This document shows, piece by piece, positions 11,807-23,259 of a DNA stretch of 64,000 nucleotides. Every line of letters begins with the position of its first letter. Position 1 is the stretch's first letter. The stretch is from Ascidia mentula (taxonomy: Eukaryota; Chordata; Ascidiacea; Phlebobranchia; Ascidiidae). The notes under the pieces are model-generated. The model was not told where the DNA came from, did not search any database, and worked only from the letters and a program-made list of their open reading frames with translations. A program made the position numbers and the translations under genes. The DNA lies in assembly GCA_947561715.1 (NCBI GenBank), contig OX387197.1, positions 26,314,266 through 26,378,265 on the forward strand, in the 5' to 3' direction.

Positions 11807-12020
11807 TCACAGTGAACCCGCACACAAGCATTTAAATTGGAATTCTGTCGCCGGCGGATACGCTTTTGTTAACGTGCAGCTTTTTCTTTGTTCTCCTTGA
11901 TTTTCAACGGAAATGAGATAAACCGTTTTCCGCGCTTTCCACTGCTCGAAACCTGTATGTTTTCCTTCGCTCTTTGCATAGAACTGCTGAAAGTTGAACG
12001 TTGCAACTGCCAACTATTAC
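11807..12020 (-). other. Possible 5' exon of the Ly6-like gene
   Basis: An open frame here ends ATEFQFKCLCAGSL just before a good donor (gtgagt) about 160 bp upstream of the Ly6 start. Its last 50 codons keep frame in the distal block (28,192-28,410), while the first part is shifted by small indels. A 5' UTR exon is as likely as coding sequence. Confidence 0.35.
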
Positions 12021-12305
12021 CTACGCCAAGCACAAAACACCACCATCTCCTTGTACGACATGATTCTGGTTGCATGTCTTCAATGATTTTGTTTTGTTTT
12101 TGAATGTTGCCATGTACGAAATTGCCGGTGTCTTTTCATTGCGTAAATTTAGTTAAAATGTTCTCAAGACATACTTTGATAAACAATATTATATTTTGAC
12201 TCAATGTTTATGTGTTTACAAGCCCGAATAAGAGAGAAAAAACGAGGAATTGAGAAAGTTTGTGTCAGTAGATGTGGAAATCATAGTTTGTGCTTTTCAG
12301 ATAAC

Positions 12306-12420
12306 TGTTTATAACAGAGAACAGCGCCAATGTGTGGTGACAAAATATTTCGACAAATGTCGTCCACCGCTCATTGGATCTTGATAATCCATGCACAACC
12401 TTCTTGTAAAGTCAAAACCA
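12306..12420 (-). pseudogene. Inverted relic of a GNAT last exon
   Basis: On the minus strand the frame reads GFDFTRRLCMDYQDPMSGG, alignable with RDFKIHKEVLYKDYKDPMSG of the intact genes; the frame is lost after that, although the PPPHSGAV codons are still visible as DNA. No other acetyltransferase exons lie nearby. Confidence 0.7.
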
Positions 12421-12503
12421 ATTGTATCAAAGTAGCTGCGGCGTAGTTCCAAATGCAGCTGGGTTATGGAGATGCCGGGCAATGCTTCCCTCACTCAAAA
12501 CAA

Positions 12504-12725
12504 TTACTCATATCCTTCAAAGGCGTTTCCATCACAAGGTCTCAATTCTATCCCAGCGTCGCTGCTCTGGCCCAGATATTTGGGCACATCTGAAAACATG
12601 GGGTGTGTGAAAGAAGAATCAACATAGAAATACAATAGGCTTGTTCGTCTGTTAATCTGCTTAAGTCTCTGATCTAAGATATTTTTGGTGTCCACACAAC
12701 CAAGAGTTTCTACCCACTCAGTAAA
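12504..12725 (-). other. Unassigned open frame of about 74 codons
   Basis: The frame begins right after a stop, next to a possible acceptor (cgttgag), and ends DGNAFEGYE before a TAA. Composition looks protein-like (FTEWVETLGCVDTKNILDQR near the start) but I do not recognise it, and no partner exon is evident. Confidence 0.25.
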
Positions 12726-12904
12726 CACTCAACGAGACATCAAGTCGTACATGGTTTGTGTAACAACGAACTTGTTCACGGTTTGACGAATCGTGAACCT
12801 TGGTTGGAAAGATTGGGAGAGTTACATACAACGAAGTTGGTCCTTCGGGTTTTATACGTTAGTTCAAAATGTCCAATGTCACTGGCACCGCAGCCAATAA
12901 AAAA

Positions 12905-13515
12905 AGTTTAGTTGTGGTAACAAAACATGCAACATTTTACTGCTGACGAGAAGCTTTCGCTTTTTCGGATGAATTTTGATGAAAGAGATAGAACCGTTTC
13001 CGCAACTTATACAGCTCTAAACGCGTATGTTTTAATACGAAACGGCCCTAAACTATTTAGTTGTGGTAACAAAACATGCAACAAAACAAAACACGTCAAT
13101 TCCAGACAATAACATCAAAGAAATGTGTTTATAACATTTACACGGATATCCTCATCACGAATTCCGATCAGGTTTTCTTTTACGTATTTTGGTCGGGCGC
13201 TTGACCAATGCTGCAAATCACCCGCCTCCTAATGTCATTGTGTCAACCCATCACCTCCCATCAGTGCGACTGGCTGCGATCCTGCGGCAGATTGTGATTC
13301 TCCGTGAGGAAATCAACTTTACATAGGCACCTGACTCAATAACCCTTATGGTTTTATCGGTGCCAATGTTATTTAATGTTTTCGGTTGATGTAACTTTGC
13401 GAACAAAGAAGAGATCTACTTTCTTAACACACCGGGATTTAAACCAAGGATATGCTGGTCACGAATTCCGATCAGGTTTTCTTTTACGTATTTTGGTCGG
13501 GCGCTTGACCATTGT
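12905..13515. repeat. Two pairs of local direct repeats
   Basis: A 27-bp repeat (TTTAGTTGTGGTAACAAAAC core) lies at 12,907-12,933 and 13,056-13,083. A nearly perfect repeat of about 57 bp (core CGAATTCCGATCAGGTTTTC) lies at 13,154-13,210 and 13,456-13,511. No terminal inverted repeats or coding sequence are seen. Confidence 0.6.
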
Positions 13516-13529
13516 TGCCAATCGCCCCG

Positions 13530-14870
13530 AAATAAGAGATCTACTAAAAATTCACGATTTTAAAAGTTGCCCTCTGCCTCTCTCTGGCGATTGCAATCCC
13601 ACATCAGAAAGATGCTTGTGTGCTTTGCTGTTTTCCAGTATCCAGCTGAAATAGGTACATCTATATCGTGTTATATTCCGAGTGACACAGATATAACCCC
13701 TTCTTCAAGCGCACCTGACATGAAAAACCTGTTATCTAATTAAGTGTGTGGAGTGCCCCTGATTTGTTTACTAAGAGTGTTTCTAGTAATCACCAGGACA
13801 CAAGATAGCAAATTTTTCATAACGGAATTTCGCCTAAAATAAAAGGCGTTTCAACGGTTGTTTTTATGCGGGGTATCCCCCATCCACTCGAAACATCGAC
13901 GTTGACGTATCCGACCGAAAACACGTGTTTTTTTTCTAAAAATCAAACACAAAAACTCATATCTTCGTATTATTTTGAAGTGAAAGTAAATCGACGTCGG
14001 ACAGATTGCACGATTATGTTGGAGTACACTTAAAAAAATGGAAGAATGCATGTACGTGGTTCAACTCTTTCGGAAGTGAACGCAGCAAAGTAAGTAACGA
14101 ACATAAAAACGGTTAAAATTGTGACATAATATGACCTTAGCTAACGAAATTATTTTTACATTGTAAATTTAAATGTGAAATTGTGACCTGTGTCACGCAC
14201 AACAAGTGGCGTCGGAAAAAAAATGATTTTGCGAAGAAAATATAAATATTGAACACAGTAACGAGTCATAGTTGTTTGTGATGTAACGATTGCTCGGTCA
14301 TCGAACATGTGGAAATTTCTGTGTGGCCAGAAAAGTGTTTATCATCAACTGTCGTGGCGGGGGCGACATCAATCGTTGTGTCTGTGACGTTGAAGCAATG
14401 TTTTTTTGCCACAAAGACGGAACAAAAAACACACATGCATTTGTAAATGCGAGTAACGCAATATAACTACAACGACCTGATTCAACACTCTGCAAAATAA
14501 GGAACAGCATTTTTTCGACTTGTAAAAACAAAACAATGAAACAATTTTGCATCAGATATATCTACACAACACAACAAAAGTACAATACTCCGCAAAATAA
14601 AACTTTTAACCTGGGATTGACTGAGCGTACGAAGTTTTTTATCATTTCAATATGTCTGTTCCACTCCCGGGTGGTGCCTAGTTTAATAGTAGGCGAAACA
14701 ACGGTGAATCAAATGTATACGTTTGTGTCAGAAGGACAGATTAATTGAATACAATATGCCTGGCAGCAACATAATGCTTTTCCATTCAATTGGCACTTGA
14801 GCCTATAATGGCCAAGAAAAATCCTACGTCGCATTGCAATTGTAACGTCTCCATAGCGCCCTCGGTCGGT
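13530..14870. other. Gene-free spacer
   Basis: Only short frames are present; the longest (minus strand, 84 codons near 14,298-14,552) has no splice context or recognisable family. I see no feature to report. Confidence 0.4.
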
Positions 14871-14877
14871 TATTCCT

Positions 14878-16472
14878 TTATTCCTTTTTGTCTCTCGATT
14901 TTCTTTGGTTAAATACTTTGCGGATGCCGATCACCAGGACAGCTGCAAATACCGAACTCGACCCGACGATACTCAGAGTGTCAGGAATGTCGCGAAGAAC
15001 AATCACCTTCAACAACAACAATTGACGACGTAATAATTAAACAATTCACGACGTCATAATTAAAGAACAAAAATCTTGTGACCACAACCGTTTTTAAAAC
15101 TTGTAACTGAACAGATAGAGCTCTTAAACTATGTATGATAATCTCCCTACAGTCTAATGGACAATAAAGACTTTGTATTTAATTTTTTTAACAAGCCTTT
15201 CTGTTGTTTGAAAATGACTTAGGTTTTCTCTTCAATAACTTTGTAATTGGAATTTTGGACACATCGAAATATCGGATATTGTTAAGGACAAACAATATTA
15301 TCCTTGTAAATGCTTTAAGATTTAATTGCAAACATGTTAATTGTAGCTGCAATTATTATCAATGCAATCATTGACATTTTGCATTGACAATGATTACGAT
15401 CGAAACGTTTGCAAATGTATTGAAAAACAGTTATAAGGTCGCAGAAGTGATAACATGCTTTCGTATAGCAAGGCAGGACCGCCCCACTGCGTTCCTAAGG
15501 ATGATATTCAGTGTTTTAGTGCGCTCTAAACCATCAACTAAAATATAATACAAGGTGAGCTAGAGACAAACTAACCTGCAGGAAAAAAATGATGACTATT
15601 TCAAAAGCCCGGACAACAGCAAAGGTCGCCGCGCGTTCGTATCTGAGACCGACGGCCATTGCAAGTTGAGCCAAGATCCCGTTGGAAGCCATCACGAAAA
15701 TCCACAGAAGATCCATGGCACACGGAACACGGAACGCATCGAGGGCAAAAGTGAACGATATTGTTATCAGAGACCCGAAGAATGAGTAATACACGACGTT
15801 CAAAACCGCTGGTGTGTCGCTCAGTTTACGAAGAACGATGTAAGTTACCGAAATTAAGATAGCTGTTGCGATGGAAAATGCAATCCCGATGAGCGCCTCT
15901 GTGTCAATGACCGTTTTTCCAACGAGAAACGGTGGTTTTGCAAGGAGTACAACGCCCACTAGCGTCAAAACACACAACGCACCGTCGACAAGGGTCAGCG
16001 CCTCTCCGAGGCACATGCAGCCGAATATCATCGTAAATATTGTGTTTGTAAATGATATTGTGACCGCGTCGCCGGCGGACAGACGAACGAGAGCTTGGTG
16101 GAAGAATATCGCGGCGGTTGAGCCCCCTACTCCCCTAAGTACCAGCAGCCAGAATGATCCAGGGGGCCCAGTGATGCTTGTCTTGTTTTTCCAACAGCTG
16201 TAGGTATTGTACGGCAGGATGAGGAGGAGTTGAAGACCACAGCGCGACGCAGTGATTTGAATTGCTTCTATCGACGTTATCAGTTTCACGGCGAGCGATT
16301 GAAAGGAAAATAAAAAACCGGAAACAATTCCAAGCATGATTCCGAAGCCCACAAACGGAGGCTTCAATTTACCCTCTCTCTCATTATCATTTTTTTCAGT
16401 TTCCTTCGATATTTCAATTGTCTTGTTGCTTTCTGTGAGAACAACGTCAATGTTCGCAGGAATTTCCTCCAT
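14878..16472 (-). CDS. EamA/DMT-type transporter, SLC35G-like
   Basis: Two exons on the minus strand, 15576-16472 and 14878-15006, join in phase 0 to 341 aa. After an acidic cytosolic N-terminus of about 38 residues come ten hydrophobic spans arranged as two EamA repeats: the first runs from GFGIMLGIVSGFLFSFQSLA to the GVVLLAKPP end, the second from TEALIGIAFSIATAILISVT to the exon 2 end. The RCGLQLLL, GGSTAAIFF, LSAGDAVTISFTN and CLGEALT stretches are typical of SLC35G-type members. Exon 2 supplies the PDTLSIVGSS turn and last helix, then a basic cytosolic tail. Such proteins sit in the plasma membrane or secretory membranes; the substrate is not known. It is the only single-copy gene here. 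Confidence 0.9.
15395..15500 (-). repeat. Degenerate copy of the sequence at 17,262-17,367
   Basis: On the minus strand, the GCAGTGGGGCGGTCCTGCC start and about 100 following bases align with the minus strand at 17,367-17,262, clearly above chance. It lies in the transporter intron. The family is unknown. Confidence 0.45.
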
Positions 16473-17177
16473 TTTGTTGATGCAGAGTCAATACCACAAA
16501 GTGCTTTCTTCTCATTCACTGCCTTTGGACGATCTTGACTTTTTTCTATTTCATTAAATTTTACATAAGATCACACCCATGGTAATCTACAAGCGAGAAG
16601 GTTGAACTGTAATTTTAAGCATTCGTTTTAAACTACAATGATGCAGCTACCCGAATAACTGAAAATGGATTTACGATGATTTACTCCAATTAAAGTTGAA
16701 AGTTTAAGGTATAAACAAGCTCCACACAATCAATATATCGGTTACATGTATGTTGTATGTTTCGTCAGATACTTCTGCCTCCATCAGCTTAATAACTTGT
16801 GCTGAAAACGTTTTGCTTTGATAGATTCTCATCCACTGTTAACGTTAGTTGCAACTTGCTAAACGCGCTGGGTGAGAATATGATATTTATGAACCACAGT
16901 TATCAATTAATGTCAGTCTAATTTGCCTGCCATTATATGTAAGTTCACACGATCACCAAAAAACTATCACTTTGTGGTTAAAATCAGTCGTATTTAAGAC
17001 AAATATATTTCGATTTGAAAAGCATTGTCAGTGTCTGTAAAAAAACAATACAAAATGGATTGTAATAAAAAGGCTCACCACGCCTTTCAGGTAACTAAAA
17101 ACCAGCCTAAGACCACGGAACACAAACCAGTCAATGACAAAATAGAAAGGCTGACAGAAATTGCACCATTACAACAA

Positions 17178-17507
17178 TTACAACAGACTGTGGTACACAA
17201 CGTCACACAAGCAGACAACTTGACAAAGTTTATCCAACCATAACGACAGATGTTCATGACTGTATTCTTCTTCGCTATCAAACCTTTTGTGCACTTTGAA
17301 CCCATTTAACGCAGCGCAGAAGTAATCCATGTTTTCGCATAACCTAGCAGGATCGCCCCACTGTGCAGGCCCTTTGTACTTGGCAATCTCAGCTTTCGTA
17401 TTCTCATCATTAGGTTCACAGGCTTCGCAGCCAAGGCATTGCAGCCCTGGGCTTGATTTTTCAGATCTCGCTCCGACTTGTCGGGATAAGTGGCTGGTCC
17501 AGCTTGG
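17178..17507 (-). other. Unrecognised 109-codon open frame
   Basis: Open from stop to stop. It includes AEIAKYKGPAQWGDPARLCE followed by NMDYFCAALNGFKVHK, which reads like real protein, but it has no early Met and no clear partner exon. A relic copy lies in the transporter intron, so a repeat-borne coding fragment is possible. Confidence 0.3.
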
Positions 17508-17526
17508 CTACGAAGCCTGTGAACCC
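17411..17526. repeat. Inverted repeat with ~25-bp arms
   Basis: GGTTCACAGGCTTCGCAGCC at 17,412-17,431 pairs with the reverse complement near 17,500-17,525 with one mismatch, around a loop of about 65 nt. It overlaps the unassigned frame. Confidence 0.55.
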
Positions 17527-19965
17527 AATTTAAGGCAGGTAATATTTGCACAGACTGGGTTTCAAGGTGAAGCGGACAAATACAACATTGTGGTGTTAGT
17601 GAACGCTTTGACAAAGACATTACCATGCGACAGTCATTGGTGACTGGTTAAGTGTGCAACCCTGTAGCTTCGAGCTTGTGAAACGTGTGACACCCTCAAA
17701 TCATGGTTAGGGAGCCTTGTTCTATGGTACTTTGCTAGTCCTGAAAGTCCTGTTACAGCCAAAGTTATTCAGGAAAATCCACGCCTGTATGACGACATGT
17801 GCTATCAGTGCTTCCAATTGGCTGACGTTCTTGTTACACAGCGCATACACTTCGTTACCACTGTTCGCTCTAACAACTCTTAATAAAAAAAACTTTGCAA
17901 TACCTCTATTTATTCAAATGCTGTTACCTCTGTGCTCGGGGCACAATTGCTCCAATACTGCGCTATTAGTGGTCACGGATGATCTGTTTGCCTTTTTCGT
18001 AACCCACTGAACCGTAACAACTGTAAAGAGGAGGAAACACTGCGGCAATGCTGCCCTATGTCACTGTATGTTGGTTGCAGTTTTTCATACGGCTACCAAG
18101 ACAACATGAAATAAATACCCTTTATCAAACAGCATGTAGACAATACAAGACACACTTTTTCAAACGACAGCCAGAAAATTTTCTTCAAATTAGTTTTGGC
18201 TTTTTTATTTAATGTTGTTAGCTCCAAGCCTTCCCACACACAAAAGTTGTGCAACTACAACTGGTAACTGTGATTGATGTCTCCTGGAACTACTTGTTCC
18301 TATGTGTAACTTGGTATAGCCGACAACTCAGTAAGTTAATGGTAGCTTTGCTGAAAACACGGCGTTGTATCTTGCAGCACAACAACTTACCAAGCTATAA
18401 CGTCGCCTTACTACGAGGACCGATTGCATAACACAGTCATGCATTTCAGCCATACGCAGGCTATTGCGTCATGCGTGTACACTTCGGTGCCGGTACCTCT
18501 GCACAACGCCGTCTGTTGCCTTTCGCAAACATTTGCTTCCATGATGGCAGAACAAACTGAATGACAGCTTCGGCAACTTCTTAGGTAGGGAAAGGGTCAG
18601 CAGTCGGTTTACAAATTATTCAAAAATGGTAATATCTTGTCCTTCAGGTGTTATTGCTGCCTGCAACAATTCCATTCCTTTTATTTTATGTTTAAATTGG
18701 TTCTTTCAGAATTACTTTCTACTAATTTTTTCGCCCCAGACATTTTGACGCCTTTTTACCTAATTGTTATCTCATTTTGCATAGTCCTTGTCGACTAAAC
18801 CAAAGACTAGAAAACACGGCGCATATACTTCTTGAAAAAGTATACGCTCACCATTCTGGGTCGTTTCCGTTTAGTAATATTGTGCTGAACAGAAGTAACT
18901 CGCTTAACTGAACGTCTGTATAAAAACTTGACTTGCCTTTGGTTTGGAATCCTGTTTCCCCAAGAATAGCGATGCCGAATTTTGAAAGTTTTAAACCGTT
19001 GTTGGGGGGATAATACTCAATACTGGTAACATCGGTCCGCAAACGCCCGACCCATATCTAAACAAAGACCAGATCGGCATTCAAGGCCAGGATATCAACA
19101 GTTGGAAACTGCTCTGTGTTTATGTGAAATATATGAGGCAAATACCTATATATAGCACAAGAAGCAAAATACCGCAGGTGCTTTTTAGATAATGGAGTGC
19201 AGAAGGATTTTTTCAAACAGTTGAAAGTTGGCCTCGAATCTCAACAATTTCTTCATCTAACCAGGCTCACTTTACATTATATTCCAGCTGTTGTTTCCAT
19301 ATTTCTCCATTGACGAAATAAACTGGCTAAAAATTGGCGAGGAGATTTTTATCCTGAAAATTTGTCTTTGTCTGTGGCATTGATCAACAACTACAGCCAC
19401 TGTTGTCATAACAGTTCATAACAGGAAACTGCCTTGCGTTATAAATTGCTTGCATGAAATGCAGCAACATTTAAGTTTTTTTGAAACTGCTAAGACGAAC
19501 AAAAACACAACTCGAAAACATGCAGTTATTAATTAAAACGCCAGTTGTAAATGGTGTCAATTACAACTTGTTGTAAGGGTGTTTCGCCAACAAGTGCAGG
19601 TCTTGGTGCTTCACGTTCATCAGTATATGTGTAAAGAGTACATCACACAAAGCAATTACGTTACGTCAGATTGAAAGAGGGACAAGAGAAGACATTTAAG
19701 TGCCAAATGTTGTATGTTGCTTACACGAGATCCAGATTGTAACTTAGTCCTCTTGTACAATGTTTCAACAAGCTTGAGTATTTGCTAGCGGCCCATAAAG
19801 GTTTCTTGAGATTCGTCTCAAACAGCTTATTCTTATTTTCTTATTTATATATTTCTTATTTATTCTAAACACTCATTCAACCCCTGTACGCACAATTCGG
19901 AAGGTTATGTCCGCGTAAATTTCAACTAAATACTTATATTGAAAGACAGAACACACAAGTAGAAA

Positions 19966-21166
19966 ATGAACTGGTACATACGGGTATTAACAGCAGATGA
20001 TGAAGAGGGTTTAAAGAAGTTGTTGCTTCTTTACTGCGAAGAAGAAGCGACTGCAAAATGTCTGAAACTTACACCACAGGAAAAAGAAGTTTTGTTCAAG
20101 TGGTACATAGAGGTAAGAAATAGAAAAGTGATCATGTACTCTTTGCAATGTATGGAAACCTCAAATGTATTTTGAAACTCTTTATGTGACAAGTACATAA
20201 ATTTCTGAAAGCGAGAAATATTGATTAGCTAATGATTGTCAGATAAAACATTGACAATAAGGCTAAATTATTAAACTGTTTTGAGTCCAGGAAATTCTTC
20301 CGCAAGGATTAACACTGGGAGTGTTTGAAGCAACATCCGATGAGTTGTGCGCTTGTGGTTTTATTGCAAACGGAATCGAACATTTGGAACCGAAAAGTTT
20401 TGATCTAAATGAAGAGACCTCAAACCTTGCTAAACTGACTGCGGTCGGTATATGTTTGCTATACCGTTGTACGTTTTCATGCTCAATAAGTAAACAGTAA
20501 TTAGACAAATAAAACATAAGTATCGTTATTAGGAAGAAATAGATCGTATCGTATTTGGATTGGCGATTTCAACAGTATGCCCTTCCTTTTTACTGTAGTT
20601 TGACTGGGAGATGATCAAAGATGTTCCAAACATAGCGAAGAATCAACTTCACCGACATCTCGATACTTTCTTTGTCCATCCCAAGTATCGGAGGATGGGG
20701 TTGGCGACAAAGATCGAGGAAAGGTATTTTTAAATACGCGTGTGAATTTCATTAAGAAAGACAAGTTTAAACAAAATATTTTGAATCCGTTGTTTACTTG
20801 TAGTGACGATTTAATCGATTAAAACTTGTATAGATACAATTGAGTACAAATACTCGTCGCAAGTTTGTCGTGTACAAAATTAACATGTGCATGCAAAAAC
20901 ATTTGAGTAAATTAAATGGAACATATTTTACCCCAACTTAAAGGTGTGAGGAAATGGCGCTTGCAGACGGATGTACGATGCTAACAACGGTGGCGAATGT
21001 GTTGGAGTCGCTCGAAGCGAGCTTGAAAAGAGATTTCAAAATTCATAAAGAAGTTCTCTATAAGGATTACAAAGATCCAATGAGCGCTGAACGCATTTTC
21101 AGGAATATTCCACCACCACACAGTGGCGCTGTTCTCTGCTATAAGCAATTATCAGAAAACCTGTGA
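19966..21166 (+). CDS. GNAT-family N-acetyltransferase, copy 3
   Basis: Exons 19966-20112, 20291-20443, 20599-20723 and 20944-21166 join to 215 aa. The layout and residues match copy 2: N-terminal MNWYIRVLTADDEEGLKKLL, ACGFIANGIEHLEPK in exon 2, acetyl-CoA loop VHPKYRRMGLATKI in exon 3, and the HSGAVLCYKQLSENL end. Intron 1 keeps the empty site of the element inserted in copy 2. The exon 2 donor is again a weak gtcggt; because all three paralogues keep the same phase and site, it is probably used. AATAAA signals follow near 21,213. Amine substrate unknown. Confidence 0.82.
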
Positions 21167-21229
21167 CAAGAAAAGCAAAACTGAGATGTAGTTATGGTTG
21201 TGTGCAATTGCAATAAATAAAGTTTCTGC

Positions 21230-22720
21230 GCACAACATGCATGTTTCCCACTTCCTTTAATGTATGCCTGTGCGTGCACTGCATTTTAAGGATTTAAATT
21301 GCATATTTTTTTGTTTGTCAACATTTATACTCAGAATTTACAGCATGTTTAGCAAACCTAGTTATCACAATTAGCCCAAACTATCGTTGATTTGTGTTGT
21401 TTGTGGCATTGATCAACAACTACAGCCACGCTTGTCATAACAGTTATTAACAGGAAATTGCCTTGCGTTATAAATTGCTTGTATGAGGTGCAGCAACATT
21501 TAGGTTTTGTTGAAACGACGTTTACAGTCGAACGCATTCACAACCCGACAACATTCAGTTAATAATTATGCCGCCAGTTATATTTATATGCTGTGAATTA
21601 CAACTTGCAACTAAATAGATTTTGAAGAACTGTCCGGAATTAATTCCTATAATACATAGTTAACTTTCTTATATTTTGCGTTGTTATGTGGCAGATTTGT
21701 TATTTACATGAACAAATACGAGTAAAAGAATCCGACCCTTTCTGAATTTAATAATTTTGTGAACAATCTACGTAATTTCGAAATATGTATAGCAAAAACT
21801 AAAAAATCTTTGGACCTTTAAGAAAAAGTTTCAGTGCTGGCAGAGATTTAGTCTTAAATCTGGTTTGTTCGCGGGGAATCCCCAAACAGATTTTACGCAC
21901 TGGTGGCGCAATGACTCGAGTTATGCTTTGGGCGACGGCATCGAAGCGAGGAGAAACAACACAGACACAAATAGCGTCATTTCGACCTAATGGCATGGCG
22001 GTAAATTAGCATGGCGAACTCAAATCGTTTTCTTGTAAGCTGGAATCAGTGACAAGCAGTGAAGGCGCACAGAATCCCAAGAAATATTATTTAGTCTTTC
22101 ATTCGAAAGGTATTGGAAGCAATTTGTTGTTGCTGCGCTCAGTTGATAAGTGGATTGTTTTGTAACCACAGTTTTATTTAACTATCGTGTTTTGGGCGGA
22201 CCGTTACTGGTAAACAGGCAGTAGGAGAAGTGTGTCGTGACATGAACAAAGGTGGTAAGGTTTAAATAACCCGAGGTGAATAGGAGGCTACTCGAGTTAC
22301 GTTTGGGGTTCTCTTGAGTTGATTATGCGTTGTAACGTATCGGGCAGGTGGCTTCAGGGTATAATTTCAACGGGATTTCCAAACTTGACGGTTTAAACAG
22401 CAGTGGTTTCCATTATTCTGCGAACGACGGAAATTTCTAAGTGAAATTGACTTGCAAAAGTAGTGTCTGGAAAGTACATTTCTGGTTGTTTGAAATCTAA
22501 GGTTTGGAAGCGATTGAAAACTATTCCAATTCCTGTATTGCTGAGGTTTGAAGGAATACGAAAAACGCTTATGGCAGTTAAACTCTTGAGACGTTAGAGC
22601 AGTGATTTTGAAAAACTCTGAACTAATAAGAAGTTGCAAAGAAACCTTCTTTGAGTCTGTACCGAGATTGTCATTTCTTAATTGTCATTTTCTGTCATTT
22701 CTTAAGACATTAGGAAGTTG
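21230..22720. other. Spacer conserved with the proximal block
   Basis: Counterpart of 5,018-6,420, with the same short open frame ending TDTNSVIST near 21,990. No gene is supported. Confidence 0.4.
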
Positions 22721-22726
22721 AGTGTT

Positions 22727-22860
22727 GCAACTGCTAGCTGTTATGCATGCCAAGCACAAAACACCAGCTGCTTGCACGACACATTTCCTGTTGTGTGGAT
22801 TGAGTGACGTCACATTTTTCTAGGATCAGCTGGGATAAGTTAGCGGACGTCGTCACGCAT
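22727..22860 (+). promoter_or_regulatory. Conserved upstream module with a CRE/ATF-type site
   Basis: Counterpart of 6,426-6,560. TGACGTCA is kept at 22,805-22,812 even though the flanking bases have changed. Confidence 0.4.
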
Positions 22861-23259
22861 GGTTTGTTGTTGCATTCGAAGTGTTCTTGCAAGCAGTTTA
22901 CGCGAGACAGTACGCTTTAAAGCTGTTGCTAGGGTAGACACATTCGGTTCAGATATACTTGCGTGCATTCCAACCAATATGTTTTGCAGGCGAAAAGTTA
23001 TAACAAAACTTTGTCACGCTTATAAATGGCCAAGTCTACCACCTCTTTCAAGTACAAAGCTTGTCCGTATTGACATTTGATGATAAAGTAAACTAGACGA
23101 TCAAATAAAACATTTTCCCTACTTAACGTCCAAAGCAAATTGAAAAAAAAAAAAAAAAAAAACGGTTTATTTGTCAAGAAGTATAAACAGTTGTTATTTT
23201 ATTACAGGTATGTAAACAAACCAATGTAAATACGTTATTATGAATGCACAGATGACGCA

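Larger units (their letters stand above)
40..12410. repeat. Proximal copy of a >10-kb segmental duplication
   Basis: Long collinear similarity runs from here to 18,630-28,965, covering acetyltransferase, rolling stone-like and Ly6-like genes with their spacers. Matched landmarks are the acetyltransferase start (3,483 and 19,966), the rolling stone start (6,960 and 23,260) and the Ly6 start (11,646 and 28,037). This copy has an extra acetyltransferase gene, an orphan last exon and two repeat insertions. Confidence 0.9.
16560..18630. other. Spacer between the two duplicated blocks
   Basis: No confident gene. A plus-strand frame from the ATG at 17,055 (63 codons, hydrophilic, Gln-rich) and a minus-strand frame at 17,178-17,507 overlap; at most one can be real. 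The rest shows only short frames. Confidence 0.35.

Noticed and set aside
17055-17243. Small plus-strand gene of 63 codons
   Set aside because: It overlaps a minus-strand frame with better protein character and has no conserved counterpart; support is too thin to call it.
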